Shown here: piece by piece, positions 31,978 through 40,668 of the stretch
Layout of the letters: each line of letters opens with the position of its first letter
Position numbering within the stretch: position 1 is the stretch's first letter
DNA from: Polycyclovorans sp.
GTDB lineage: Bacteria > Pseudomonadota > Gammaproteobacteria > Nevskiales > Nevskiaceae
Length of the DNA stretch: 63,611 nt
Reading direction: 5' to 3'
Assembly: GCA_002706265.1 (NCBI GenBank)
Contig: PAKU01000039.1
Location: forward strand, 1-63,611
Notes under the pieces: generated by a model
Told to the model about the DNA's origin: nothing
What the model saw: the letters and a program-made list of their open reading frames with translations, nothing else
Database searches by the model: none
Program-made: the position numbers and the translations under genes

Positions 31978-33240
31978 CTAGTCGTTGTCGCCTGCCGCCG
32001 CTGCGGGAATCCGCAGGTTCAGTGCCGAGGTCACTTCGGCACGATAGGTGTCGGTCATCGCATCGATCAGGCCGTGCAGCGCGCAGGCAGCCGGTGCGCC
32101 CATGCGCGCGCTGCTGGCGTTGATGCAGGCTTCACGACTCGGAATGGCGGCCACCTCGGCCTCGAAGCGGTCGGTCAACAGATCGGCGGCCGCCAGCGCG
32201 GCGTCGGCCTGGGTGATCAGCTTGCTGGCAATGTCCGAGCGGCCAATGCCCTGCAGAAGATCGTTGAGGCCCATGCCGCCATCCAGGCCGGTGAACAGGT
32301 CTCGAAACGCCTGCAGGTTGTCGCGGATGTGTTGCCCGGAGGCCATGGCGAACGGCGATTCGACCCGCTCGGGGCAGCTGACGGTGCCACAGGGCGGCAG
32401 GCCCGTGACGCCGAGGCCGATGGCGTTGGCCACCTTGCGATCCTTGGTCTCTTTCTCGGTGTAGAACAGCCCGACCGAGATGGCATCGAGCGCGTCCTGC
32501 GGCATGTCGTAGGTCATGTTGCCAGGACCGGCCGTGGCGAAGGTCTGCACGAAGTTGCCGCCGGTCGGCTCCCAGGCCGTGCGGAGCTGCTCGGTCACGG
32601 CCCCGACCCGGGTCGCGATGCGCACGGCATGTGCGGCGCGGCGGGCCTGGCCGTCCACCCCGTCACCCGGCGGGCAGGCGGGGTTGTCGTTGTTGCTGAA
32701 CAACAGGTACTCCAAGGCGCCCATGCCGGTTTCGTTGATGGGCGTCGTCGCGGTCACGGGGGCATTGGCATAAGCGGCCTGATGAATGCCGCATTGACTC
32801 AGCAAGGGAAAGGCGTACATCAGGTCGCGCAGGTCTTGCCCGCCGGCCTCTGACGAACGGGCGCCGGGGCCAATCTGGAACACTTCGGCGCGCTGCACCA
32901 GGGTCATTGCCTCGCGCCACCGGGTCTGCGCGGTGGTGCGCGCATCGGCGCTTGCCGGTGCGGCGGCCAGCGCGGTGACGGCCGCCGAGAGCGCGTCGGC
33001 GCGGGTGTCGAGCTGCCGCAGGGTCGGCAGGATGACGTCATTGCCCAGGTCCGCCAGCACCCGCCGACGCGCGTCGTCGTCGGTCACCGGCCCCGGTGTC
33101 GGTGAGGGTGAGGGCGATGTGGTCGGGGTGGGCGTTGCCCCTCCACCACCGTCACCGCCACCACCGCCGCCCCCTCCACCACAGGCCGAAGCCAGCGCCG
33201 TCAGGCACAGCAGCGACATCAATCCGAATGTGTTTTTCAT
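31978..33240 (-). CDS. Imelysin-family lipoprotein
   Basis: 420 residues. A lipoprotein signal peptide ends LASAC, followed by a run of nine glycines, an Asp and four more, then a Thr/Pro/Ser linker that holds the domain away from the membrane. The imelysin (PF09375) domain has ETGMGALEYLLFSNN, corresponding to the family GxHxxE region but with Gly in place of the usual His, so metal binding may be altered. Imelysins (IrpA, EfeO/EfeM-related) are iron-regulated and found next to iron transporters. It lies 64 bases after the delta-60 gene. Confidence 0.88.
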   Translation of the reverse strand: MKNTFGLMSLLCLTALASACGGGGGGGGGDGGGGATPTPTTSPSPSPTPGPVTDDDARRRVLADLGNDVILPTLRQLDTRADALSAAVTALAAAPASADARTTAQTRWREAMTLVQRAEVFQIGPGARSSEAGGQDLRDLMYAFPLLSQCGIHQAAYANAPVTATTPINETGMGALEYLLFSNNDNPACPPGDGVDGQARRAAHAVRIATRVGAVTEQLRTAWEPTGGNFVQTFATAGPGNMTYDMPQDALDAISVGLFYTEKETKDRKVANAIGLGVTGLPPCGTVSCPERVESPFAMASGQHIRDNLQAFRDLFTGLDGGMGLNDLLQGIGRSDIASKLITQADAALAAADLLTDRFEAEVAAIPSREACINASSARMGAPAACALHGLIDAMTDTYRAEVTSALNLRIPAAAAGDND

Positions 33241-33304
33241 GCAAACCCCTCGAAACGGTGAAAGCGCACCGGTCCTTGCGAGCCGGTGCGCTGAAAACAT
33301 CCGA

Positions 33305-34897
33305 TCAAAGATCGATGTCGAGAACCACCAACCGTGCACCGTTGGCGTTCGACGAGGTGCTGGCCGCAACCCGTGTGCCGTCGGCCGACTGCGCCACCGC
33401 GAAGAACTGCTGGGTGATGGTCGCGCTGGGGAATTCCAGAATGCCGTCACCGTCAACGCTGCTGTCGAGTTGACCGTCTTCGGTGAGCACATAGATCGCC
33501 GGCGTGCCCGCAAAGTAGCCCACCTGAACCACGCGGTCATCGCTGAGCACGGTGAGGTGGCGGCCACGTTCCTCGGCACTTTCCCGACCCAGGCTTTCGC
33601 TCTGGATTGCCTGCGTGCCGTCATTGCCCCACTCGGTGTCGAGCGCGCCATCGCCGATGCGGAAGGGCACCAGGTCCTGCTGCACGGTGGTCAGGTAGCC
33701 GAGCGTCGACGGCGTGTCGCTGGCGGTTGCCGCGCCGTAACCGGTGGTCACGTAAAAGCCGTTGCTCTGCTTGCTGACGCCATAGGCCTCGGCAAAGCCG
33801 CCATCGGCCACAAACGGGTTGAACACGGCCACGCCGTTCTGCACCGGGTCGAGCCCGAAGCCGGTGAAGCTGGTGTCGAGCACGCCCTGCGGCGACACCT
33901 TGAGCACGATCACGTGGTTGCCCAGGCCAGACCCCAGGTTGGTGTAGCCGGCGCTGACGATGCTGCCGTCGCTTTCGACGATGCCGCGGCGGGCGTTGTC
34001 GTTCAGCGTGCCATCGGTGGCCCAGGTAAAGGCCTTGCCGCCGTTGAAGTCCGGATCGGCCGCGCCGGTGCTGGCCAGCACGCGGGCGACAAAGCGGTCG
34101 TTATCGACGCGCTGCGTGCCCTCGCCCGTCAACTGGGCGGCCGAGCCCATGCCCAGAATGACCAGCTTTTCCTCGTCACCGCTGGCATCAACGTGCAGAT
34201 CCCAGGCGGTATCGGTCGGGAAGCCGGCGTGCGAAAAGCCGCTGCTCGCGGCGTTGTAGATCGGCAGCGGCCAGTCGCCGTTGTCGGCGTCGGCCCAGCC
34301 AAAGACCACTTCAGCACGACCGCCGTCGCCAAAGCTCTCGACCTGGGTGCCATCGGCCGCCAGGCGAATCAGATACACGCTGGTGCCGTCGGGGCGCGGG
34401 GCCGTCACCGCTGCATTGTCTTCGGCAATGATCGGCGCGCCGCCGTTCTGGTCTGCGGCATTGACCGCGACCACCACGTTGCCGTCGGCAAGCTCGGCGA
34501 TGCTCAGCGCCTGCTCGTTGCCGCCGACCACCACGTTGATCTCGGCGAACCCGTCGCCGGCAAAGGCGGTGTCGGGTGAGCCGTCCGCGTTGAAGCGGGC
34601 CACCACGATCTTGCGGTCGGCCGGATCGGCGTCACTGTGCCCGGCGGCGTAGATCTTGCCGCTGGCGGCAAAGGTCAGGCCGCGAAGGTCGTTGGCCTTG
34701 TCGGTGGTGACATCAAACCCCGTCGACACCGCGCCAGACGGCGCCGGCGTGGGGCTGGGGCTCGGACTGGGGCTCGGGCTTGGCGTGGGCTCGAAGGCGC
34801 TGGGGCCGTCATTGTCATTGCAGGCCGACAACAGTCCCGCGGCCGACACCAGCGAAACCACGGCGATCGAACGCAATGCGGGGGACTTCTCTAACAT
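33305..34897 (-). CDS. Lipoprotein with delta-60 repeats (beta-propeller-like)
   Basis: 530 residues. A lipoprotein signal ends LLSAC, and a linker of alternating Pro-Ser (about residues 38-52) follows. The rest is built of repeats of the delta-60 type, with the consensus G-x-L/P-D-x-x-F-x-x-D/G-G: FNADGSPDTAFAGDG, DPDFNGGKAF, GVLDTSFTGFG, ALDTEWGNDG and QLDSSVDGDG. The spacing suggests a beta-propeller. ATG 34897 has GGGAG upstream and is preferred to the TTG two codons earlier. First gene of the Fur-controlled operon. The function of such proteins is unknown; binding of a ligand or surface partner is inference. Confidence 0.82.
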   Translation of the reverse strand: MLEKSPALRSIAVVSLVSAAGLLSACNDNDGPSAFEPTPSPSPSPSPSPTPAPSGAVSTGFDVTTDKANDLRGLTFAASGKIYAAGHSDADPADRKIVVARFNADGSPDTAFAGDGFAEINVVVGGNEQALSIAELADGNVVVAVNAADQNGGAPIIAEDNAAVTAPRPDGTSVYLIRLAADGTQVESFGDGGRAEVVFGWADADNGDWPLPIYNAASSGFSHAGFPTDTAWDLHVDASGDEEKLVILGMGSAAQLTGEGTQRVDNDRFVARVLASTGAADPDFNGGKAFTWATDGTLNDNARRGIVESDGSIVSAGYTNLGSGLGNHVIVLKVSPQGVLDTSFTGFGLDPVQNGVAVFNPFVADGGFAEAYGVSKQSNGFYVTTGYGAATASDTPSTLGYLTTVQQDLVPFRIGDGALDTEWGNDGTQAIQSESLGRESAEERGRHLTVLSDDRVVQVGYFAGTPAIYVLTEDGQLDSSVDGDGILEFPSATITQQFFAVAQSADGTRVAASTSSNANGARLVVLDIDL

Positions 34898-35013
34898 TCG
34901 CAACTCCCTGTTCTGAATACAGTGTTTGATTAAGGCGTGAACGATCTGGAACGCCGGCTGGGTGCCCAGCGACGGGCCTGAGGCCCGCCGTGCGAGTGAT
35001 CATGCAGTACGCA

Positions 35014-35079
35014 CATGATAATGATTCGCAATCATAACATGGTCGCTCTTGAGTGCAAATAATAGTGATTCGCATTGTT
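35014..35079 (-). promoter_or_regulatory. Iron-regulated promoter with two Fur-box-like sites
   Basis: On the minus strand: -35 TTGCAC (35058-35053), 16 bases, -10 TATGAT (35036-35031), about 134 bases before the delta-60 gene. Box 1, GATAATGATTCGCAATCAT (35017-35035), covers the -10 and contains the perfect dyad ATGATT-cgc-AATCAT. Box 2 (about 35057-35078) abuts the -35 and shares the core TGATTCGCA with box 1, exactly 44 bases apart. Both resemble gammaproteobacterial Fur sites, and the placement fits repression when iron is plentiful. Confidence 0.75.
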
Positions 35080-35184
35080 GGGCGCATGGCAAACGCCCTG
35101 CCCTGGGGCCGACAGCGCGACCCCCGGCGCGCCGTGTCTGGGCCACAATTCCGCTCGGCTCAATGACTCGGAAGGCTGCACACC

Positions 35185-35949
35185 ATGAAGATCGCCACCT
35201 GGAACGTGAACTCGCTGCGCGTGCGCCTCCCGCACCTGCTCGACTGGCTGGCGCAGGAACAGCCTGACGTGGTTGGCCTGCAGGAACTCAAATGCACCGA
35301 CGCGCAGTTTCCGTTTGCCGAGCTAGCGGCAGCGGGCTATCAGGCGGCCGTCAACGGCCAGAAGACCTACAACGGCGTGGCCCTGCTGGCGCGCGAGATG
35401 CCGCAGGACGTGACCCGCGACCTGCCCGGCTTCGATGATGCCCAGAAACGCGTCATCAGCGGCACCGTGTGCGGCGTGCGCATCGTCAATGCCTATGTGG
35501 TCAATGGCCAGGCCGTGGGCAGCGAAAAATACGAGTACAAGCTGCGGTTTCTGGACGCCTTTCGCCAGTTGCTGGCCGCCGAGCACGCTGCGCACACGCA
35601 GCTGGTGGTGATGGGCGATTTCAACATTGCCCCCACGCCGGACGACACCCACGACCCCGCCCAGTGGGAAGGCAAGATTCTGTGCTCCGAGCCGGAGCGG
35701 GCCGCCTTGAGGGCCATCACCGACCTGCCGCTGGCCGACGGCTTCGACCTGGCCCCGGCACCCGAAGGCCGCTTCACCTGGTGGGATTATCGGCAGGCCG
35801 GCTTCCGCCGCGACCTCGGGCTGCGCATCGACCACCTGTTGCTCAGTCCCGAGGCGGCCGCGCGACTGACCGGGTGGCGGGTCGACAAGGCACCGCGCCG
35901 GCTCGAACGCCCGTCCGACCACGCGCCGGTGATCATCACGCTGGAATGA
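35185..35949 (+). CDS. xthA: Exodeoxyribonuclease III
   Basis: AP endonuclease and 3' exonuclease of base-excision repair. 254 residues. The exonuclease-endonuclease-phosphatase fold motifs are complete: WNVNSLR, LQELK (metal Glu), the Tyr in GSEKYEYKLRF, GDFNIAP, RIDHLLLS and the final SDHAPV. ATG 35185. The divergent Fur-controlled promoter lies about 110 bases upstream; whether Fur also affects xthA is unclear. Confidence 0.95.
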   Translation: MKIATWNVNSLRVRLPHLLDWLAQEQPDVVGLQELKCTDAQFPFAELAAAGYQAAVNGQKTYNGVALLAREMPQDVTRDLPGFDDAQKRVISGTVCGVRIVNAYVVNGQAVGSEKYEYKLRFLDAFRQLLAAEHAAHTQLVVMGDFNIAPTPDDTHDPAQWEGKILCSEPERAALRAITDLPLADGFDLAPAPEGRFTWWDYRQAGFRRDLGLRIDHLLLSPEAAARLTGWRVDKAPRRLERPSDHAPVIITLE

Positions 35950-36084
35950 GGGCCGCATCCCGGTGCGTGGCGCGAACCGGGCGCCGGCCCAGTCCTGCGC
36001 CGCCGATCGACCCGTTGGATTGCGCACGCCGTTTGCGCCATTCTACTGACTTGCCTCACCCGACATCGGACCCATGATTGACAT

Positions 36085-37053
36085 ATGAGCGCGACACGCC
36101 GAAATGATTTTGATGTAACCGACACCGTGTGTGTGGCCGACCCGCGCGCGGTCAAAATGGCCGTGCTCGCGATTCTGCGGGACATGGAGCCGGCGGCCAA
36201 TCTGACGCCGGTGAACGCGGCGTTCCGGCTGTTCGTGCAGTTGTTCACCGGCCGGCTGCCCGGTTATGTGGGCTGCGACACGCCGTATCACGACGCCCGC
36301 CATTCGCTGGACGGCGCCCTCGCCTTCGCGCGCCTGATTGCCGCCCACGATGCCGCGGTGACGCCCGGCGATCGGCTCGGGGTGGACCGCGCCATTCTCG
36401 GGGTGGTGATCGCGCTGTTTCACGACGCCGGCTATGTGCGCCACAAGTCGGACGCCGCCGACAACGGTGCCTTCTACACCTTGACCCACGTCAGCCGCAG
36501 CGCCGACTTCCTGCGTGAGCATCTGCCCTTGATCGGGCTGGGCAGGCACGCCGAGCTGGCCGCCAAGCTGGTGCACTTCACCGGATTCGAAGTGCCGCTG
36601 GAGCAACTCGACGTGCCCGACGAGGCCGACCGCAAACTTGGCCACATGCTCGGCACGGCCGACCTGATGTCGCAAACCGCCGATCGCTGCTATCTGGAAA
36701 AATGTCGCGACTTCCTGTTTCCGGAATTCGTCGCCTGCGGGCTTGCCGGCCGCGTGGCGCCCGGCGCAAAGGCCTGCGACCACCCCGACCCGATGTCGCT
36801 GCTGGCGACCACCGAGCCGTTCAACGAGCGCGTGCGCGAGACCCGGCTGGACGGCGCATTCGGCTCCATCCACCGCTACTTCGCCCATTGCTTTGGCGGT
36901 CGCAACCGCTATCGCGAAGCCATTGACGCCAATCTGGCGCGCGCCGAGCAGGCGCTCAAGGCCGTCAACCCCCGTGCCATCCTCAACCGGCGGCCCAAGG
37001 CCTTCACTCGCGAGGCGCTGCGTCAGCTGCTCAAGCAACGCCCCACGGCCTGA
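36085..37053 (+). CDS. HD-domain phosphohydrolase
   Basis: 322 residues, cytoplasmic. Metal-ligand pattern of HD phosphodiesterases: YHDARHS (about residues 68-74), ALFHDAGYVRHKSDAADN (about 111-128), KLVHFTGF and a later GTADLMSQ aspartate. There is no GYP signature, so it is not a classical cyclic-di-GMP HD-GYP. It resembles the 3',5'-cyclic nucleotide phosphodiesterase-like HD group. Substrate unknown. No ribosome site is evident before the ATG. It converges with the GH13 gene, 10 bases apart. Confidence 0.8.
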   Translation: MSATRRNDFDVTDTVCVADPRAVKMAVLAILRDMEPAANLTPVNAAFRLFVQLFTGRLPGYVGCDTPYHDARHSLDGALAFARLIAAHDAAVTPGDRLGVDRAILGVVIALFHDAGYVRHKSDAADNGAFYTLTHVSRSADFLREHLPLIGLGRHAELAAKLVHFTGFEVPLEQLDVPDEADRKLGHMLGTADLMSQTADRCYLEKCRDFLFPEFVACGLAGRVAPGAKACDHPDPMSLLATTEPFNERVRETRLDGAFGSIHRYFAHCFGGRNRYREAIDANLARAEQALKAVNPRAILNRRPKAFTREALRQLLKQRPTA

Positions 37054-37063
37054 CCCGACCGGA

Positions 37064-38506
37064 TCAGCAGGTCTTGGCCACCCAGCGCTTCGACTTGACG
37101 TCGATATGGCGAATGGTGGCCTTCTTGAAGTTGAGGTCCACGAACAGCTTGCACAGCCACTCCCCGTTGCGCCAGGCCATGTGCACGCTGGAATCGTTGG
37201 AGTAGTGCAGCTCGAAGCTGCCCTCGAAGGCCGGATAACTGTTGCGGAACCGCATCAGCTCCAACAGACGCCGTACCACCGGGCGCTGTACGTTGCTCGC
37301 CACCTCGTCGAGGCTCAGCCAGTGCCGGTTGATGTCACGCAGCTCGCCGGTCTCGTCCATCAATTCGTGATCGTTCGAAAGCGCCATCAGCCCCGAGTAA
37401 TAGACCTGCGGGATGCCCGGCGCGAAGAACTGGATGGCCCGCGCCGCAATGTAGGCGTCGTCGTTGCCCTTCAGGGCATCGTAGAAGGTGCAGGTGAGTT
37501 GGTAGATGGCGCCCACGCTGTGCACGTTGGCGGCTGAACGACGCAGGATGGGGTCGGCCGAGCGCTCGCTCACGTTGTCGACCATGGCCTGAATCTTGTC
37601 CTGCGGCAGTACGCCTTCGACATCGGGAATGCAGATGCCGTCGTGGGTGTCGAGCACGGTGATCTGCTTGCGCGGGCAGGTGCGCAGCCATTGCTTGAGA
37701 TAGACGCTGTTGGCATCCAGCAGCGAGTAGATCAGCAGCGGTGGCAGGGCGAAGGCATAGGGCCACATGCCGCGCTTGGCGATGGCGTACTGATAACTGG
37801 AATGGTCGTGCACCTCGGGCAGAATCTCGGCGCCGCATTCTTCGGCAATTCCGTTGGCCCAGTCGAGAATTTCGTAGACATCGGGCTCGACCAGAAAACA
37901 GCTGGTGCCGATGCGCTTGGTGGTGTAGCCAAAGGCATCGAGCCGGAACAGCTTGACGCCACGCGCCGCCAGAAAGCGGATGTAGCGCTCCATCAGCGCA
38001 TAGCTTTTCTGGTTGGCAAAATTCAGGTCTATCTGCTTTTCGGTGAAGGTGCACCACACCCGCCCCTTGCTGCCATCGCCGAAGGTGATCTCGCGGAACG
38101 GCTCCTTTTCCTTGCGGATGTGAATCTTTGCAAGGTCGTCGGGCGTGATGTCGCCCATTTCGTCGACATCGACGAACAGGTCGGCAAATTCACTCTTCTT
38201 GCCGTGCTGAAGATAATCCTTGAACTCCACCGACGCATCGGAGATGTGGTTGATGGTCAGGTCAAGACACAGGTCATAGCGCGACGAGATGCGCTCCACG
38301 TCGTCCCAGGTGCCGTAGGCCGGATCGACCTCTTCGTGGGTCAGCGGCGAGAACCCGCCGTCGGCGTTCGACGGATACAGCGGCAAGATGTGCACACCCC
38401 CGACCGCGCCCTGCAAATGCGTGTCGATCGCTGCAAGCAGGTCGGCGAGGTTGTGGCCGATGCGGTTGGGATAGGCGATGAGCTGAATCTGGTTCTTGAG
38501 GGCCAT
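37064..38506 (-). CDS. GH13_18 glycoside phosphorylase (sucrose-phosphorylase-like)
   Basis: 480 residues, a (beta/alpha)8 barrel enzyme. Catalytic residues align with Bifidobacterium sucrose phosphorylase: nucleophile Asp190 (FRLDAFGY), acid/base Glu231 (ILPEVHDHS) and stabiliser Asp289 (VLDTHDGI). It also has the family N-terminus QLIAYPNRIG and ILPLYPSNADGGFSP. GH13_18 members split sucrose, sucrose-6'-phosphate, glucosylglycerol or glucosylglycerate with phosphate; the acceptor here cannot be fixed by eye. Isolated from sugar transporters or kinases, so metabolism of an internal compatible solute is plausible. Confidence 0.85.
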   Translation of the reverse strand: MALKNQIQLIAYPNRIGHNLADLLAAIDTHLQGAVGGVHILPLYPSNADGGFSPLTHEEVDPAYGTWDDVERISSRYDLCLDLTINHISDASVEFKDYLQHGKKSEFADLFVDVDEMGDITPDDLAKIHIRKEKEPFREITFGDGSKGRVWCTFTEKQIDLNFANQKSYALMERYIRFLAARGVKLFRLDAFGYTTKRIGTSCFLVEPDVYEILDWANGIAEECGAEILPEVHDHSSYQYAIAKRGMWPYAFALPPLLIYSLLDANSVYLKQWLRTCPRKQITVLDTHDGICIPDVEGVLPQDKIQAMVDNVSERSADPILRRSAANVHSVGAIYQLTCTFYDALKGNDDAYIAARAIQFFAPGIPQVYYSGLMALSNDHELMDETGELRDINRHWLSLDEVASNVQRPVVRRLLELMRFRNSYPAFEGSFELHYSNDSSVHMAWRNGEWLCKLFVDLNFKKATIRHIDVKSKRWVAKTC

Positions 38507-38594
38507 CAGGTGCGGTTCGGGTTGCGGGTCGGAACGGGCCAGACTCGCAGTCTACCGGCCGATTCGCAAGCCTGACGCACGGCATACTGGGCCC

Positions 38595-39659
38595 ATGACA
38601 GCGGCTACTGCGGCACGACGCATTCCGTTCATCACCCTGCCCAACTGGATCAAGGCGGCCGCCGCCTGCGGCATCCACTTTCAGGGCGTGCTGCAGGAGC
38701 TCGGCATTGTCATCGAGCCCGGCCGGCTGGAGCACGCCACCATCGAAGAGGGCCAGCTCGCCAGGCTGATGGCCGCCTGCGTGCAGCAGTCACGCACCCG
38801 GCACTTTCCGTTCGTGCTGGGCGAAACGTACTCCTTTGAATACCTCGCCGACCTTGAAACCTTCATCACCACCAGCCCGACCCTGCGCGAAGCCGTCGTG
38901 GTCCTTGAATGGGTGCAGGCGCTGATCACGCCCTATATCAGCGTGCGCCTGCGCGAACACGGCGACGAGGCGCGCCTGGTGCTGCACGTGCTGGGCGATG
39001 CCCGCAGCCGGCAAGAGCCGCCCTGGCTGGCGGAATCGCTGTTCGCGTCGATATTCCGCTTCGGCCGGCTGCTGATGCCGCCGCCACACGATTTTGCGCG
39101 CCTGATGATGCGAACCCCCGCGCCGCCCTACGCCCAGACCTGCCGCGATTTCTTTGGCGTCGAGGTGATCTTCAATGCCGAAGAAGACGCCGCGGTGTTC
39201 GCCCGCCGGCTGCTGGACCTGCCCCTGGGCGGTGACTTTCCCAGCCTGCACAGCCAGGCGCGCACGCGCATCGAACAGCAATTGCAGCGGGTGCTGCCGC
39301 AGGATTCGCTGATCACCCGCGTTGAACGGGCCCTGCAACGCAAACCCGCCCTGCTGGGGCTGGGCGCCGCCGCCACGGCCACTGAGCTGGGCCTGCAACT
39401 GCGCACCCTGCAGCGGCGCCTGGCCCAAGCGAACGACCGCTTCGACGCGATTCAGGCGCGGGTGCGCCACCAGATGGCCTGCGAGGCCCTGGCCAATCCG
39501 CTGACCCCTCTGGACGACATCAGCACCGCGCTGGGGTTTGCCGATCGCCGCAGCTTCACCCGCGCCTTCAGCCGCTGGAGCGGCCTGACCCCCAGCGCCT
39601 GGCGGCAACAGCAAGGGCAAGGACACAGGCCCGGGCAGGACCTGGGCCGGCTGTCGTGA
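38595..39659 (+). CDS. AraC-family transcription regulator
   Basis: 354 residues. An N-terminal ligand-binding domain of the arabinose_bd (PF12625) type (about 25-220, with LGETYSFEYLADLETFITTSPTLREA) precedes two helix-turn-helix motifs of the AraC type (LGLQLRTLQRRLAQAN and ISTALGFADRRSFTRAFSRWSGLTPSAWR). ATG 38595 matches the family start. Regulators of this subgroup are often next to PF10118 or fatty-acid-related genes, and here the next gene (87 bases on) is PF10118, a likely target. The inducer is unknown. Confidence 0.9.
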   Translation: MTAATAARRIPFITLPNWIKAAAACGIHFQGVLQELGIVIEPGRLEHATIEEGQLARLMAACVQQSRTRHFPFVLGETYSFEYLADLETFITTSPTLREAVVVLEWVQALITPYISVRLREHGDEARLVLHVLGDARSRQEPPWLAESLFASIFRFGRLLMPPPHDFARLMMRTPAPPYAQTCRDFFGVEVIFNAEEDAAVFARRLLDLPLGGDFPSLHSQARTRIEQQLQRVLPQDSLITRVERALQRKPALLGLGAAATATELGLQLRTLQRRLAQANDRFDAIQARVRHQMACEALANPLTPLDDISTALGFADRRSFTRAFSRWSGLTPSAWRQQQGQGHRPGQDLGRLS

Positions 39660-39746
39660 TCGGTTCCCTGGGGTCGCGGCCCGTCATCGACGCACATCCG
39701 GGCGCGACCTAGCATCCAGGCTGATCCTGTTCTGCTGGAGTCGCCC

Positions 39747-40619
39747 ATGGATGGTCTGCACGCCCCCACCCCGCCTGGCCTCGGCATCGTGCCGCGCAAG
39801 GCACCGCCGCTGGACATCGCCGCCATTCCGCGCTTCTGGTTCGACAACGATCCCTTCAAGACCCGCTTTTTCGATGCGCTGTCGCTCTTGTTTCCCGAAG
39901 GCGAAAAATTCTTCATCGCCTGCGTGCGCGACTACCGCGCCAACATCACCGACCCCGCGCTGCAGCAGCAGGTCAAAGACTTCATCTATCAGGAAGGCCA
40001 GCACGGCGCGCTGCACACCGCCTTCAACGACCGCCTGAAAGCCCAAGGCGTGCAGGTGGATCGCATCCTCGCCCGGCAACGCAAAATCATGTTCGACGGC
40101 TTCCGCGGCAAGCTGCCGCGGCGCTACACCCTGGGGCAGACGGCGGCAGCCGAACACCTGACCGCCATCATGGCGCACCGCTTCACCCACGCCGACGTGT
40201 TCGGCCGCGCCGACCCGATTGCCCGCGCCCTGTTTGCCTGGCATGCCGTGGAAGAGATCGAGCACAAAGCCGTGGCCTTCGATGTGCTGCGCACGGTTGC
40301 CAAAGGCGGCTGGCTCAACCGCGCGGCCTCGATGCTGCAGGTGTCGGTGACCTTTCCGCTGCACGTCGTGCTGCTCATGAACCACCTGCTGAAGCTCGAC
40401 GGCGTGCTGCCCGACCCGCAGGTGTGGAAAGACGGTCGCCAATGGCTGCTGGGCAGCGATGGCCTGCTGCGGCCGCTGCTGGGGGAATATCTGCAGTACT
40501 ACCGCTTCGGATTTCACCCCAACGATCAGGGCGACGTGGCCCGCATCCAGCGCTGGCGTGAGGAATTTGCCGCGCACGGTGACGCGCGGCTGGCCACCGA
40601 TCGCACCCTGCATGCCTGA
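39747..40619 (+). CDS. PF10118 metal-dependent hydrolase
   Basis: 290 residues, predicted mostly helical. Metal-ligand candidates resemble a ferritin-like di-iron set: FIYQEGQHGALH (about 76-87), AEHLTAIMAHRF (about 133-144) and HAVEEIEHKAVAFD (about 168-181). The family is annotated as metal-dependent hydrolase, but the reaction is not firmly known. CTGGAG lies 8 bases before the ATG. It follows the AraC regulator and is bounded downstream by a strong hairpin. Confidence 0.88.
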   Translation: MDGLHAPTPPGLGIVPRKAPPLDIAAIPRFWFDNDPFKTRFFDALSLLFPEGEKFFIACVRDYRANITDPALQQQVKDFIYQEGQHGALHTAFNDRLKAQGVQVDRILARQRKIMFDGFRGKLPRRYTLGQTAAAEHLTAIMAHRFTHADVFGRADPIARALFAWHAVEEIEHKAVAFDVLRTVAKGGWLNRAASMLQVSVTFPLHVVLLMNHLLKLDGVLPDPQVWKDGRQWLLGSDGLLRPLLGEYLQYYRFGFHPNDQGDVARIQRWREEFAAHGDARLATDRTLHA

Positions 40620-40631
40620 GCCACGCGCGCC

Positions 40632-40658
40632 CCTCAACACCGCCAGCGGTCGTTGAGG
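40632..40658. terminator. Bidirectional hairpin between convergent genes
   Basis: A near-perfect stem: arms CCTCAAC/GTTGAGG plus ACCGC/GCGGT, one bulged base, minimal loop. It lies 12 bases after the PF10118 stop and 10 bases from the trhO stop. No T-run follows on either strand. Confidence 0.6.
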
Positions 40659-40668
40659 CTGCGGCGCT

